Shown here: piece by piece, positions 12,801 through 25,600 of the stretch
How positions within the stretch are numbered: position 1 is the first letter of the stretch
Layout: every line of letters starts with the position of its first letter
Assembly (NCBI RefSeq): GCF_014898815.1
Contig: NW_026515539.1
Coordinates: forward strand, 1,922,001 to 1,986,000
DNA from: Panonychus citri
Taxonomy: Eukaryota; Arthropoda; Arachnida; Trombidiformes; Tetranychidae
DNA length: 64,000 nt
Direction of reading: 5' to 3'
The notes under the pieces: generated by a model
The model's database searches: none
What the model was told of the DNA's origin: nothing
The model's input: only the letters and a program-made list of their open reading frames with translations
Translations under genes and position numbers: made by a program

Positions 12801-13498
12801 GAATTGAATTCATTTCATTGATAATTACCTTTGATGGATAACAATGGTTTCTATTATTATTTGTGACAATTGAAAAGTAGAATCAAAGTCAATTAAACTA
12901 ATTAATGTTGTAAGTTAATTGTCTTAACCAAAGTGTTATTGTTACGATAAATTAATTTCATCTCTTTTCCTCAAGATTACATTTTCATTTGTATTACATG
13001 GTAAATTCAATGATAATAACAAAACAATTATGACTAATTTATTTGTATGAACAAAATTAATCGTTAATTGTTGAGATCATTTAAAAAGTTTGTATCAGTT
13101 GTGCGATATAGTTTCTTTAGTAACTATTACTAACACTTAATAATGGTTAATTATTAAGATGAGAAACGATAATTATCAAGGTAACCTAGTTAATTGTTAT
13201 TCTAATTAAATTGTATTATTATGCTTTTCGTTATATTTGTAACTCAACTGTTGTTCCGAGTTAATTACAATAATAATTGTTATTGGAGGTAATTGTGTAA
13301 GGAAATTGAGTTATAAGAAAATGAATAATTGTCCCGAGAAATTGATCTAATCACTTGATTAAATTGTCGATCAACTTAACAGTCTAAACAATCGCCTCAA
13401 TTGTATCGGTGATGATTAACTCATTCACTTTGCAATCAACTTAAATTGTGGTAGATTATTTGTTAATTAGTTTGAAAAAAAGTGTTAAAAGTGAATCA
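9830..13498. other. Gene-free stretch between divergent genes
   Basis: It separates the 5' ends of the minus-strand secreted-protein gene and the plus-strand Gr-like gene, so it must hold both promoters. I cannot place TATA or initiator elements with confidence against the AT-rich background. A short ATG/GAT trinucleotide run lies at about 12684-12701. No coding exon is supportable. Confidence 0.5.
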
Positions 13499-15060
13499 AT
13501 GGGAACAATTAAGGAGCTTTCGAGTTGGTTGGACTCGATTTTTCGTCAACAACTTTCGGTGGAAAGTTTCAAGTCGAAAGTTGTTCGATTGGAAAATATT
13601 GGTAAAACGACGAAATCTTGTATTCGAGGATATCAACAGAAAGGTAAATTGGGCTGGTATAACCACACGATTCACATCTTATTCCATATTTGGTTCGTTA
13701 TCGTGGTCGCAAGAGCGGTTCGCTTGATCGCGGTCACCGATCCAGAGGAAACATTTTACCTTGGAGATTTTTTCAGTGAAGCGAAAGGAAAAACTTTTCT
13801 CCATTCGATTATTATTGTCTATTATATTCTATTCTTTTGCTCTCGAATTGGTGCTCATATAAGTGAAGTTCGTAAGCCAATGTTGATGCTTAAATTTTAC
13901 GAGAAAATTAAAAACGAAGGCTTTGAAAGTATTCGAAAACAATTAACTAAAGCAAAGGTTAAAAGTTTTCAAATTCTTTTTTACATTGCATTACAATTCT
14001 ATTTCATTGGAATACCAATTGTTAGCTTAGCTCTTCTCGCACTTTGCTCGACTTTCGCTCTACAAAACAGTCAAGTTACTTCGTCGTTAGAAAATTTTTC
14101 CTGGTTCTCATTTTGGGTTCTAATCATTTGTATACCTTTGGGAATAAATGTTTACACTCTCTTCTGGTACTACACAGTTTACATAAGTGCCATCACTTAT
14201 TGTTCAATGTCACTTTCGTGTATCGATGATTTAGGAGATAAAATTCAATCGGATGTAAGTAAACATCGAGATTTGATTAAAGATTATCTGAGGCAACAAA
14301 ATAAGATCCTGAATCTGATGCGGTCAGTAAATTCTGACATTGGTCCGGTTGTTTGGGTTGGATACTTAATATCAACATTTCTTGCAAATTTCACTCTATT
14401 TCTTGGTATTTTCATTGAAAGTGGGTCATCAGCAATGAGATTTATTTGCCTTGGATTAGCAACAACAGCTTATTCTAATCTCACCTTGTTACATTTTGCT
14501 GGAACCGCAGCTCATGATAAAGTAAGTCACTTATTATTATTCATGGGAAAATTTCAATTATTAATCAATCATTTCTCACACTAATTAACCTTTTCTATCA
14601 CCTTTCAGTTGATGGATATTCGAGAGAAAAACTTTTCCATTCAAGCTCAGGGTGTTAAGATTATCCCACCAGCGATTGCTGTTTGGGTGAGTTGAGTTTC
14701 ATTGATTGTTTTCAATTAATTAACTCTTCTTTTTTTGTGTATCATGATTAACAAATTAATTACTGTTTAATTAATTTAGATTAATTCGACTCAAGAGAGA
14801 ATCGAAAATGGAGAAATTGGATTCAGTGTTACTCATATTTTCATAATGAGACAATCATCGTTTCTATTTGTAAGTTTAGATGTTAATTATTAATCTCTTA
14901 ATTATTTTCCCTTAATTTCCAACTAATTAACTTTCTATTATCTTTTCTTCTCTCTCTCTCTCTTAACAATCTATTGATTGTCGCATCTTGTTGTAATCAG
15001 TTTGTTCTTGAAAACAGTGGGATCTTAATGATGTTTGTCGCCAATTTCAAGAAAAGCTAA
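13499..15060 (+). CDS. Gustatory-receptor-like seven-helix protein, four exons
   Basis: The exons are 13499-14521, 14609-14686, 14780-14869 and 15001-15060, giving 416 residues. All three introns are phase 0 with GT-AG ends (donors GTAAGT, GTGAGT and GTAAGT; acceptors TTTCAG, TTTAG and ATCAG). Six hydrophobic segments lie at about residues 54-79, 100-122, 157-187, 202-230, 290-311 and 317-340. A seventh is split over the last two exons. A charged loop (about 236-285) precedes the fifth segment. Size, seven helices, a large first exon and small phase-0 3' exons fit the arthropod gustatory receptor family, whose members are ligand-gated channels with a cytoplasmic N-terminus in chemosensory neurons. 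The insect TYhhhhhQF signature is not present as such; FIMRQSSFLFF lies in the equivalent place. I chose the first in-frame ATG; an upstream stop at 13442 closes the frame. The ligand is unknown. A polyadenylation signal AATAAA lies at 15218. Confidence 0.75.
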
Positions 15061-15217
15061 ACGATTAACTTATTGATCTTAATTGTTCAAAATGATGATT
15101 CATCTTAATCGATGATAATTAACAGAATCTAATAACAGATAAACATTGGAACGTTGAATATTCAAGATGAGCATTCATTGAGTTGAAATGAAATTGTAAT
15201 AATCAATTAATTGATCA

Positions 15218-15223
15218 AATAAA
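15218..15223 (+). terminator. Polyadenylation signal of the Gr-like gene
   Basis: A canonical AATAAA sits 158 bp after the stop codon on the coding strand, the nearest downstream match that I can see. In such AT-rich DNA a chance match cannot be excluded. Confidence 0.45.
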
Positions 15224-16498
15224 CAGACTAAATTATCCAATGAAATAATTGACGATCTAAAGCTAACTTTCAGTATAAAATTTTCCGAGGATTAAGAGTT
15301 GGGTGAGTTGCCATCGAACTCGATAATACGATCGATTAATATTCGGTCTGTAGATTTCACGATTTATAATCACTTTATGAACAATTAACAATAAATTGTT
15401 ATGTGATTGTGAATCATTCTTACGGCAAACCTTAATTATCGTCTTTATTTTATACAGCCATCGACTTTGAGTTTGCAACCACTTTAAATTTACTCGCAAC
15501 GATAATGATAATCAATGAAAGATTAAGTTAATCCAAAGATATGATAATAATAATCAATGTCCTCTCAATTAACTGGTATTATCTTTTCAAATGGCCATCC
15601 GATTTGATTTATCTTTAACTAATTATCAGTAATTGCGCGAGTAAATTAATTAAAAATATAAATTGTGATGAATTGACGATCAAACCGTTCATTGTCAATC
15701 TATGCAAATAAATTCCACTGATGATTCTAATTGTAACTTGGGGATTTGTATCATGTTTAACTTACCATTTCTAATTATCGCAAGATATAAAGCTCACAAG
15801 AATTTAATCACAATTAACTGATTCTTCACAATGATGAGTGATTGATTTATAAAGTTTTTAGGTTATCAGTTAAAGTTGATCAGAAACTATTCCAGAAAAA
15901 CATCTCAACGAAATTAAAATGGTCCAAATGATCACAATTAGTTTAACTATCCACAAGTCAAATAATCACTAATTTGTCTAATTTATAATAACTGATTTTA
16001 ACACACAGTTAATTATGTAAAATTTGAATTGTTCACAATCAATTTTCAAAAAATTATGATGAATCAAAACTCAATAAACTTGAAAGTTTCACAATAAAAT
16101 CAGATGAGCTGAAAATGATTCAATGGCTCATTTCAAAATAACACCTCATCTTTATCATCATCATCATCATGAAACCTCAACCTTAACCCTCCCCTTGTTT
16201 TCACCATTATCATTATTATCTTTCATTCAACTGAAATTCATCAAGATCATCATGAAGATGCCAAAGAATGGAAAAGATACAAAAAAACTCGATTCATGAG
16301 CATCATCTCTTTTTTCATCAATTTTTTTCTCTAATTATCTTCATCCTTTTTTCCATCATCATCTTCATCATCTTCTCCTCCTTTAAATCATCTTCGTTTG
16401 ATTGTATTATTGTAAAATCATTGGAGTGTTAATCTTACCAATTTCTTTTCACTCGCTATAATTTACTTTTCTTTTGTTTACATTTTTCCCTTCCAATT

Positions 16499-16520
16499 CT
16501 CTCTCTCTCTCTCTCTCTCT
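16499..16520. repeat. (CT)11 microsatellite
   Basis: Eleven uninterrupted CT units upstream of the SMPD4 start. Confidence 0.9.
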
Positions 16521-17011
16521 TTCATTCATAACAATTTGATCGATTCAGTTAATTACATCAACAATAAAATAATAATAAAGAATAAAAGTTGAAACAAAAG
16601 ATAATTTAATTTGTTTTCACTTTTATTTTCTTTTTTCAACTAGCAATTGTATTATAAATTCACCATTTCTTTTCACAATCTTTCTTCAACTTTTCGCCTC
16701 ATTTAATTAGTGCAGTAATTAATTAAATCAACTATTGTGGAATAACAATACACTTAATTGTTACTATTGGAGAGAAAATTTTATTTAAAATCTAAATTTG
16801 TATTTGGCGCTTTTTTAGCTTCTTTACTATTGGTCACCAGGTCGTTGGTAACCAATGGCAACAGTTGATTGTTGTTTTTTTCATTTTCAATTTTCACCAT
16901 TGTGATTTCTTGTTTAAGTTATTAATTAACGGATAATTAACGGGATAAATTATTTGTTTACTCTGATTGTTGATTGTTGCCTTTTTGCTAACCTTCTTGT
17001 CTCACTCAACT

Positions 17012-19850
17012 ATGAATACCAATGTGAGTATATTTACATTCTGTGTAAGAGTTTTTTTTTTGAAAAATCTTTTCAATTCTCATTTTGTCTCACAGTTTGA
17101 AGCTCGTTTTATGGTCGCATTGAAACGGTCAAATCTTGTGGAAAAATGTCAAGACTTGAGCTGTTTAATTCAGGAAAGTATTTCGGAAAATTACAAGGTA
17201 AGAATCTCTTTTTTGATCATTAATGATTGTTACTAATTGCCAATTTTAATTCTCTCTATCATCTCTCTCTGTTTCTTCTGTTGTCTCTTAGCTGGATATT
17301 CAAAACTGTTTTCCCAGTCTAGTTGAGCATTTATTTGCTTTTGGATATCAAAATGACATGAACATAAATCTTAAATTTATTAATAGTAACAATCAACAGA
17401 TTGAGTTCCATAGTTTGATTGGTTTAATGCATCCAGAGGGTCCACTTTTCCAATGGATAAGATATTTGATGAAAGATCAATTGACTGCCTTTCATTTTTC
17501 TGTCTCTCATCTTCCTGTAAGTGAACATCATATTCAATGGTTTTATCATCATTTTTGTGTCTTTAATATTTTTCATTTATTTTCAGCTTCCCAGTAGATG
17601 TTTAATCGAAGAAGGACTTCCCCCAGAATTTTATCTCAACCGATTGGTCTCTGACGGAACATCTTTGGCTCCAACGCGTGTTTCTCTTAATGCATTTGAG
17701 TTCTTTCTCTTTCACTTAGCTCACTATGTCCACACTTGTTGCCGGTTCACTGGAAACCTGGACAATGGAAATCCCGCTTCTACTCTTTATATTACTCTCA
17801 TTGAGATGTATCTCAATTATTTCGTCCCTTTGGACTCGTCTACAGTCAAAAACTCTCCCGTCTCGCCAACTTCAGCCACTTCTCCATCTTCCCGACAATT
17901 AATACCAGAGTCTCCAACATCTCTCTGGCAATCCCTTTCATCAACTTTCCATCTCAACTCAAGTCAGCCCAATTCTTCACTCAACCTACCTAAATCATCA
18001 TTACTAAACCTGAAAAAGCTTCTCAATCGACCAAATGAAGCTTCTTTTTCAAATCAAGTCAACAATTTAAAGGCTTTCGATCCCCTCGGCTCAACAGTCA
18101 GTAAAGCTGAAACTGTTTTAAATATTTTGGTTGAAATTTGGGTAAACATTAAAGTTCCTCAACACATAATCAAAAAGATGCCTTCACACACTCAACTCCA
18201 ACCCCTGTTGGCTCACAATCAAGATCATATGAGATGTGTTAGAATTCTGGTTAAACATTTACATTATTTTGTAAATTCGCTCATCAACAAAAAGCTTCCT
18301 CTAAATGTTTCCATGTTTGAAAATCATGAATTGGACGAGCTGAAAAGTAACATTTGGAGCAACAAGTATATTTTTCTTCGTCGATTTTATAGTTTCATCA
18401 GAGTTTCGTTCGACAAATGGCCTCTTGATGCTTCCTTTAGATTACCTTTAGAGGTTTGGTTAAGTTTCATTCAGCCTTGGAGATATATTGATCCATCAAG
18501 TGGTCGTCCGAGTGATGAAGGTGCTGATTCTGGAGATAATCAACCAATTGATTCGTCGTGGAAACAATTTGTTGATGATAATCTACTATTCTATACGGTC
18601 ATATTTCGCCAGCTAATTCCTCGTTTCATGCGGTTAGACTTAAGCTCATCAATCAATTCTTTCATGTTATTCCGAGTGATTAAAGTTTATCATCAAGTTA
18701 ATCTTGTTTCCATGATCAAAGATTCAGAGAAAAACTTTGAATCCAACATGTCACCCAACAAATCAATGAACTCTCGACTATCAATGATCACCAATTATCG
18801 TGTATCTGGACATTCACCGATTTCACATGGACTAATTTATCGTCATCCATTATTGGAATGTGAACCCAATGATTTTACCTACATTCGACTATTCTCTGAT
18901 CAAGTTCGAAGTGAAGTATCAATGTTATTGAGAAAAATTCTTTTAACCAAACAAGAGCTCTCGGAATATATTCGTTCTCATACATCAACTTCGAACTCAG
19001 AAGAAGCGTTTAGCTTTAAAAGCTTGATGAAAACCTTTAATCCTGGTGAAGATCAATCATATGATCTTGATGATCGTCAGCAAATTTCTGATAAAATTAA
19101 AACAGAAAATTATTCTGGTTTACTGAGTGAAAGAATAGCAAACATATTTGACATCGATTTGTCTCTCATGGAAGCGGAAACAACTCAATTCTCGGTAGAA
19201 AGCTCATTCGCTGTTGACTCACCGATGTGTCTCACCCAACAATCTGCTCACAATGTGCCTTTTAATCACTCATTAACTCAACAATCATTAAACTCGATGA
19301 CTCCTAAAGAGGTGGTGATGGTGCTTCTAATATTACAAATGATGGAAACAATTTAATTCAGAGACGAGCTGGACAAGGGTCACTTCCAATGGATAAACCT
19401 GGTGGTATCTGTGAAATAAAGTACCAAGGAAATCCTGATCTTCAACCTGTTCGTTCATATGAGATAAGTTTTCTTGTCTCAATGTTCATCATGATATCAA
19501 AATTAATCAATGATAAATATTTTCCTCTTTTCACTGAATTGTACAATCGAGATGATCCTATTGGTTGGATTAGTCAGTGGATTTTATCACCACCGACATC
19601 ATATCATTGCCTAGAAAAATATTCATCTGATGGATGTAATCCACCTCAGCGAAAAATTGTTAATCTACCACCGAGAGTCAATTTAAGGAGATTAGCAGGC
19701 AGAGATGTTTATTGTTACCTGATTGTTTTCTACTTTTTATTCTGTGTCTTTAATTTAAGTAGATTGACAGTTTTCTGTCTCTCTACTTTCACCTATCTAA
19801 CGACAATTTTAGTTAAGACAATCATCATTTGGGTCAATAAAAACGCTTAA
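17012..19850 (+). CDS. SMPD4: Sphingomyelin phosphodiesterase 4 (neutral sphingomyelinase 3)
   Basis: The exons are 17012-17023, 17096-17197, 17292-17516, 17587-19311 and 19362-19850, giving 850 residues, close to the vertebrate protein. The family is reported to hydrolyse sphingomyelin to ceramide and phosphocholine at the ER and nuclear envelope; human SMPD4 also associates with nuclear pores. Collinear matches to vertebrate SMPD4 are clear: EKCQDLSCLI near the N-terminus, NAFEFFLFHLA, the pair HLHYFVNSL and KWPLDASFRLPLEVW in the middle, then IQPWRYIDPSSG, and YQGNPDLQPVRSYE near the C-terminus. Two hydrophobic segments near the end match the family's C-terminal membrane anchor. The first exon is only four codons (M-N-T-N, donor GTGAGT). 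All introns are phase 0 and 50-94 nt long. The last (19312-19361) is only 50 nt with a weak donor (GTGGTG) but a good acceptor; without it the frame breaks. An AATAAA overlaps the last codons (19836). Confidence 0.93.
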
Positions 19851-20240
19851 ATTGAACTGATTTCTTACACTCTTGATGATGATTTCATTAAATTTCAATG
19901 GAATGATGAACATTAATTTAAAATAGAAAATAAGTTTCTCTAAGTTTGTTCTGGCAATTTTAATAATATTGGAGAAAAAAAAGTTCGAATGATCAAAACA
20001 ATAACAAGAATTTAAAATAATTTATTATTTATAATAATTACAATAAGAAAAAAAATGATCAATGATTAAGGTGGATAGCGAATTGATGAAACATTTGAAA
20101 ATGTAAAAGTGATTTGAAAGATAACAAATTGGAGAAACAATTATCGAAATTAAATTAAAGTTAATTATTTGGATTGGAGAGTTAAAAATTTTCTATTTTA
20201 TCGTCAATTTGTTTTGGCTAAATTTAAATTCGGTGAGTTA
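19851..20240. other. Convergent 3' intergenic spacer
   Basis: This is 390 bp between the stop codons of SMPD4 (plus) and the octopamine receptor (minus). It is nearly all A and T. A minus-strand AATAAA (TTTATT at 20021-20026) could end the receptor transcript. The two transcripts' 3' UTRs probably lie close together or overlap. Confidence 0.6.
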
Positions 20241-22633
20241 TCAGTGGACATCCTCTTGTGAATCCGTTTTAATACAATCATCATGATTATCTTCCTCAAA
20301 TAGATTAGGTAAATGGATTTGACGGATTAATGAGGTAACTCCAATCTCTTCGGAATATTTACATTTACAGATAATATTTCTGAAAGCTCGACGAAAATCA
20401 CGGCTAAAAAGACCATAGATTATCGGATTAACCGCTGAGTTAGCATAACCCAACCAGGTAAATATGGTTAATAGTAATTGTGGAATACAGTTTTGATTTT
20501 TACAATAGCCACGGATCAGGTAGATGGTAAAAAAAGGGAACCAGCAGATTATAAAACCACCTACGATAATCCCGACGGTTTTGGCAGCTTTTGTTTCGGC
20601 GAGTAGACGACGGGTTTGCCATTTACCGGCATTGGTTCGTCGGGAGAAACGAACCGATTTAGAAGTGTTAGAATGACCTGAACCAGTTCGATCATGATTC
20701 GGAGAACCACTAAATCCACCAAGTCCAGAGCAAGATGAAGAAAGTGAACAAGTCGATCGGCGCTTAACTTTATCAGAATCGTCAATATAACAAGTTCCTC
20801 CACCACTTTCAAGTGCTAATGCATTAGCTTGTAATCGAGGTGATCGATAAACTGTTATTGGTGTTTTCCTTTTTGTCTTGGTTCCTTCATTACCACCACC
20901 ACCTCCACCGCCTCCTCCGCCTCCACCTGGACTGTATTTTGGTACAATCAAATTATTACGACAATTGGATTCGTACGAACTTATATTGTTCGTAGAGGCT
21001 GAACCATAATTGTTACTATCGTGTAAATTATTGACATTATTTGTATCACTATTCTTATTATGACTACTGTTTATTTCCCCTTGAGAAATATTATCTTCAA
21101 CTTTATTATTATTATAACTTTGCGATTTTGGTGGACTGAGAAAAGATTTGGCCATTTTGGGACTATTTTTAATGAATGATGTACAATTAACGGCATTGGT
21201 TTGGTTATTATTGGCCGTATAATCATTATTATGATGATGGTTATGGTGATGTGAATGATGATGCCGATGGGTTGGATGAAGTTGATGACAATTTTGAACA
21301 TCTCTGGACAATGAAAACATTAATGAAGGAGGTTCAGAGCTTGTATTGGATCCACTGTCTTCGCAAATGTAACCTCGATGCATTCGTAAGGTTAACCTTT
21401 TATCCGAAGATCCATCGATCTCTGAGTCTCCTGTTTTGGTCGTTTTGTAGCCTCGTTTCAAGGCACGAGTTGTTCGAGATGCGACGATATAAATTCGCCA
21501 ATAGAAGAACATCATAAAAGACATTGGAATATAAAATGAACCTAATGCAGAATATGTTACGTAACCAGTGTTATCAAAAAGTACACACTGATTTGGTTTC
21601 CAATAGCACTTCGACCCGGTTGGAGTTGTCGCTATCACTACATTAGATTGGTCCAAATCACCTTTACCTTTCATACAATAAAGAAAAGGCGAAAAAAAGT
21701 ATCAATACAAGTACTATGATTGTCAAGAACGAAACAAGAAAGTTCTAACTTATATTTCGCTGTTTTTTTTCCCATAGATTTTTACCTTGAGCTAAAATGG
21801 ATCCAGTGTCATTCCAACCGACCAATGGAGGGAATGAGACGATAAATGAAAGTATCCAAACGAAAGCGATAATCATTTTCGCTCTTTTGGAGGTCATAAT
21901 GGATCGATAACGAACTGGTCGTGTGACAGCCAAGTAACGGTCAACACTGATTGCGCAAAGGTTTAGAATTGAAGCCGTTGATAGCCAAACATCAATCACA
22001 AGCCATCCAAGGCACCAAATCTCACCAAATATCCAAACATCTAAAACCTGAAGAGAAAAGTGAAATTGTTACTTTCTTAAAGTCTCAAACTAAAAACCCT
22101 CGAGCAAGACAATCAGTTACCGTTAAAGCTAATGCATAAGGTGCTACAGTTATACCAAGCAGTAAATCGGCAACAGCCAATGAGACTATGAAAAAATTGG
22201 TTATGGTTCGAAGTTTAGACGATATGCTAACCGCAACGATGACCAGTGTGTTACCGGCAATCACGGCGAGATTAATAATCACTAATGAGATCACAGATAA
22301 CAGCATAAGTGGATCATTGCTCAATTTCATTTCAAGTAAAGTTGCTGGACTACATTGAGGCTGATCAAGTGATGAAGATGAAACCATATCGAAAAGAGTT
22401 GCTTCCGGTTGAAGTGTTGACCCTGATCCGATGATCGATGGGGTAAAGGTTGATCCAATAAAGGAAGATGAGTCAAAGGGTGAAATGGAAGATGATAAAG
22501 ATGATGAGGAGAAAGAGGTTGACATGGCTGAGGAAACGGAAGGAGAGACACTTGAAGAGATGAAGGAAATGGTTCCATTGTCGGTTGAAAAATTGTTTGA
22601 ATAATCGTCTAAGAACAATCCAGCAGATTCCAT
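20241..22633 (-). CDS. Oamb: Octopamine receptor, alpha-1-adrenergic-like (OAMB type)
   Basis: The exons are 22633-22121, 22047-21786 and 21667-20241; splice phases agree and give 733 residues. A Ser-rich extracellular N-terminus (about 105 residues, with NFS and NGT glycosylation sites) leads into TM1. Biogenic-amine receptor residues are intact: Cys183, Asp190 (position 3.32, which binds the amine), DRY at 207-209, FPPLVGW at the end of TM4, KAAKTVGIIVGGF in TM6 and NPIIY in TM7. VSLAVADLL, TASILNLCAISVDRY and SKRAK are closest, from memory, to insect OAMB, the alpha-1-like octopamine receptor that signals through Gq and calcium. The third intracellular loop is very long (about 300 residues) and low-complexity, with His-rich, Asn-rich and 12-Gly runs. 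The TM6 motif reads CWFP rather than the usual CWLP. A beta-like or tyramine receptor is less likely. It converges on SMPD4. Confidence 0.85.
20892..20927 (-). repeat. Twelve-glycine codon run in the receptor's third intracellular loop
   Basis: Twelve consecutive Gly codons using GGT, GGA and GGC in mixed order. Mixed codons suggest the tract is kept at protein level rather than being a fresh slippage product. Confidence 0.9.
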
Positions 22634-25600
22634 TCGATTTCACCTACGAAAATTTTGATTCCAACAAAAAATAATCATCAGAATTGTAATCACAACAATC
22701 AAAAGAGTCAAACACTCCCTTGTAATAATAGATAGTGAACCTCGTTACTCTACACTTGATGCTATCAACCAATTCAACATTCTGATTTCTTCCATGATGA
22801 TTCAGTTCTAGGATCTAATTCAAAGTCTTCCTTAGTTAATATCTCCCTCTCTTTCTGTTTTCTTTATTTTCTTGAGTTTCATGAATGAAATTGAATTATC
22901 TGAATGTTAGATGAAGTTTTCCTAACCATGTTAACTAAATTACTTTACTGTCAGTATATTATTATGATATTTTTGTTCATTAAGATACTCTAGTGCTAAT
23001 GATAAGTTAACTAATGATGAAAGTGTGTTGATGATGATAATAATAATTATGTGGATGATGATGAGTTTTTAACACTCATCATTCAATTTTTTTTTATCTT
23101 CATCCTTCAGGTTGAAAGATAGTAATGAATTCGGGAATGAAACCATGTTGTGTAATAATCTTGATAATATTCAATGGGAAAGTCTTGTGGTTTACAATGT
23201 ATTGATTCAATCATTTTCAGATAAGTAGCTCAATCAAAATTAATCACTAGCAATTATTACTGTTCTTAACACTGGAAAAAATTTTCTCATGTTACCTGAG
23301 GGTATCAAGTAAATCACTTTGATCAAGCCAGAAATCAACTTTGTCAAGATATCACCAAACTACTCAAAGTATTATTAATATACTAAGAAACAAGGTAAGC
23401 AAAATGAATATAAATGTAATAAGTGATAAAATTAAGTAACAAACTTATGTTACAATTCAATGGGTTCATGGTAATTAGATTTATAATGAACTTATTGTTA
23501 GAGATGAAATCAGTTTCAATTCAATCCATTAACAAGATTCTCTACATTTAACTGAATGCTAATGATTATCATCATCATTTCCCCTTACAGGGTATTATTA
23601 TTGAATAGTCGTAATGTTAATATTAATAGTAAATTAGTAAGAACTTTTTTCTTGCTTGAGAAAAAAAATAGAAACCCTAAACTTTGAACTAATCTACAGT
23701 GTAAACAAGGTTATTCTGTGTGAATTTTTTTCACCATGAAGTGATGTGAAAAATTCTGAGTTGCTGGAATTCATCTTTGATATTAAGCTCATATTACATG
23801 TAACTTTCACCACGATTCAAATGATGGAACGATAATCGTTTTGAATGAACAGGTTGAAGGGATTGTTGCAGTTTTTGGATGGATATTAAACTCAAGAGAG
23901 TAAAAGTGAAAATTTGACAAAAAAAACACACCTAATGATCCTGATAATGGTGAGGATGTTTTTTTCATGTGTCATCTAGATGATGGATGTTGTCAAAGTG
24001 TTGTTTTTCAGGGCTGAATCATTATCAAAATTTTGTCACCAACATTTTGGTTTATCATATTGCACAAGGTATAATATCATAAATACATTAACATTTATCA
24101 ATACGAGAGGATAAATAGTTACATGAAAAATGACCAGCGGCCAAATTAATATTCTGTGACTTGTAACATGATGATATTTATGTGAAATTTTCTCATTGAA
24201 TTACATTGTAAATCTATCAAATCGAGTAACTTGGCTACTCAATTTTTCATGTTCTTGTCAGATTTTTTCTCTCCTTTCACTCCTTCAGTTGATTTAATGA
24301 GTTCATTTCTGTTCGATATCATTTCTTTCTAATAATGAGTCAAGTTAAATAATTTGCAAAATACTTTAATCAAGTAATCATGATAATCCAGAACTAGATT
24401 GAGAGTCTCTTGTAACAATGATTACAATTCTATCTTGTTCAAGGTACAAAGATAAATAGATTTATTAGATAAATTTTCATTCAATTAGAATCAAGATGAC
24501 TACATGATAGTATATTCTGAACAAGGAAAATTAACATTCAAGTTAAATTTTCAATCTATTTATCCAAAAAATCAACAATTTTCAAACGATAAAGATTTGA
24601 ATCTTATCTGAAACATAATGAAAAGGAAATTTCCATTCAGTTAAGTTGCAATAACACTCGATTATAATAATTTCCATTAAGAATAAAAAAGTTCTAGACA
24701 TAAGTATTGAGACTTGTTCTAATATTTGCATGTTTAAAATTCCAAAATTTTCTGAGCAAAAAGTTCGTATTTCCATGTTTATGGATATCAGATTTATTCT
24801 CTTAATGGTCAAAAGTTATCATCCATTTCCATTGTCTAAAAAATGGAAAATAAAAGGATCAAACTAATAACTTTCGATTGAATATCAGTTAAGATGCCAG
24901 AACAATCAATATCTAAACAGCGATAGAACCACAACTCTTCTGACTTCTTCTTGAGTACAAAGATTATTTCTTATTATTTTTAATCTAATCATCGAACAAG
25001 CTTTCGACATGATTAACATGTAAATGGATTTAATCATTTTGTTGATAACTTTCTTTCATTTCAGCTCATCCAGCTTCTTATAATTAATCAGAGTTTTATT
25101 GAAACTTTCCAAGAGTTCAATATATCGCGAATAGTAAAAGTGACTTAGAATAGAAAATGGTTAAGGAATTGTTGTTCAGAACTTATCTTCTTCTTTAACT
25201 GACTAATTAAATTCTTGACTAATGAATCTCACTTGTTAAGATGATGATTAACATAATTATCCTTGAATAAGAGTCAACCTTATCAACGACTCTCTCATTA
25301 TTATATTCCTTGATTGTCAAGACAGATAACATTTCACACCTATTACTATAAGATGTATTCATAGAGAGATAGGTAACTATGATTATCATGTTGATTATTA
25401 TTGAACTTGTTTTTATATTCATAAGATTTCATGGTAAACTTGTTGTTCACAGGGATTTGTGATGGATTAGCAAACTAGACAGTTATAAGCCAAGTGACAT
25501 ATTGCCAACTACAATTCCTGGAATCAGCTAATGACAGAATTCATGGGAAGAAAAAATGAATTTTTAACCAAAAATCAGACTTGGATTTTCACTCCAGAAG

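Larger units (their letters stand above)
15061..17011. other. Intergenic stretch between the Gr-like gene and SMPD4
   Basis: It holds the 3' end of the Gr-like gene (AATAAA at 15218-15223), ATC-rich pyrimidine tracts at about 16140-16400, (CT)11 at 16499-16520 and the presumed SMPD4 promoter. No coding exon is seen. Confidence 0.5.

Noticed and set aside
13448..13498. Upstream extension of the Gr-like gene from a GTG codon
   Set aside because: GTG starts are not used routinely in animal nuclear genes. The first in-frame ATG is at 13499.
16967..17011. Upstream extension of SMPD4 from a TTG codon giving a hydrophobic leader
   Set aside because: There is no ATG. The apparent signal peptide is untranslated sequence read through, and SMPD4 has a C-terminal anchor rather than a signal peptide.
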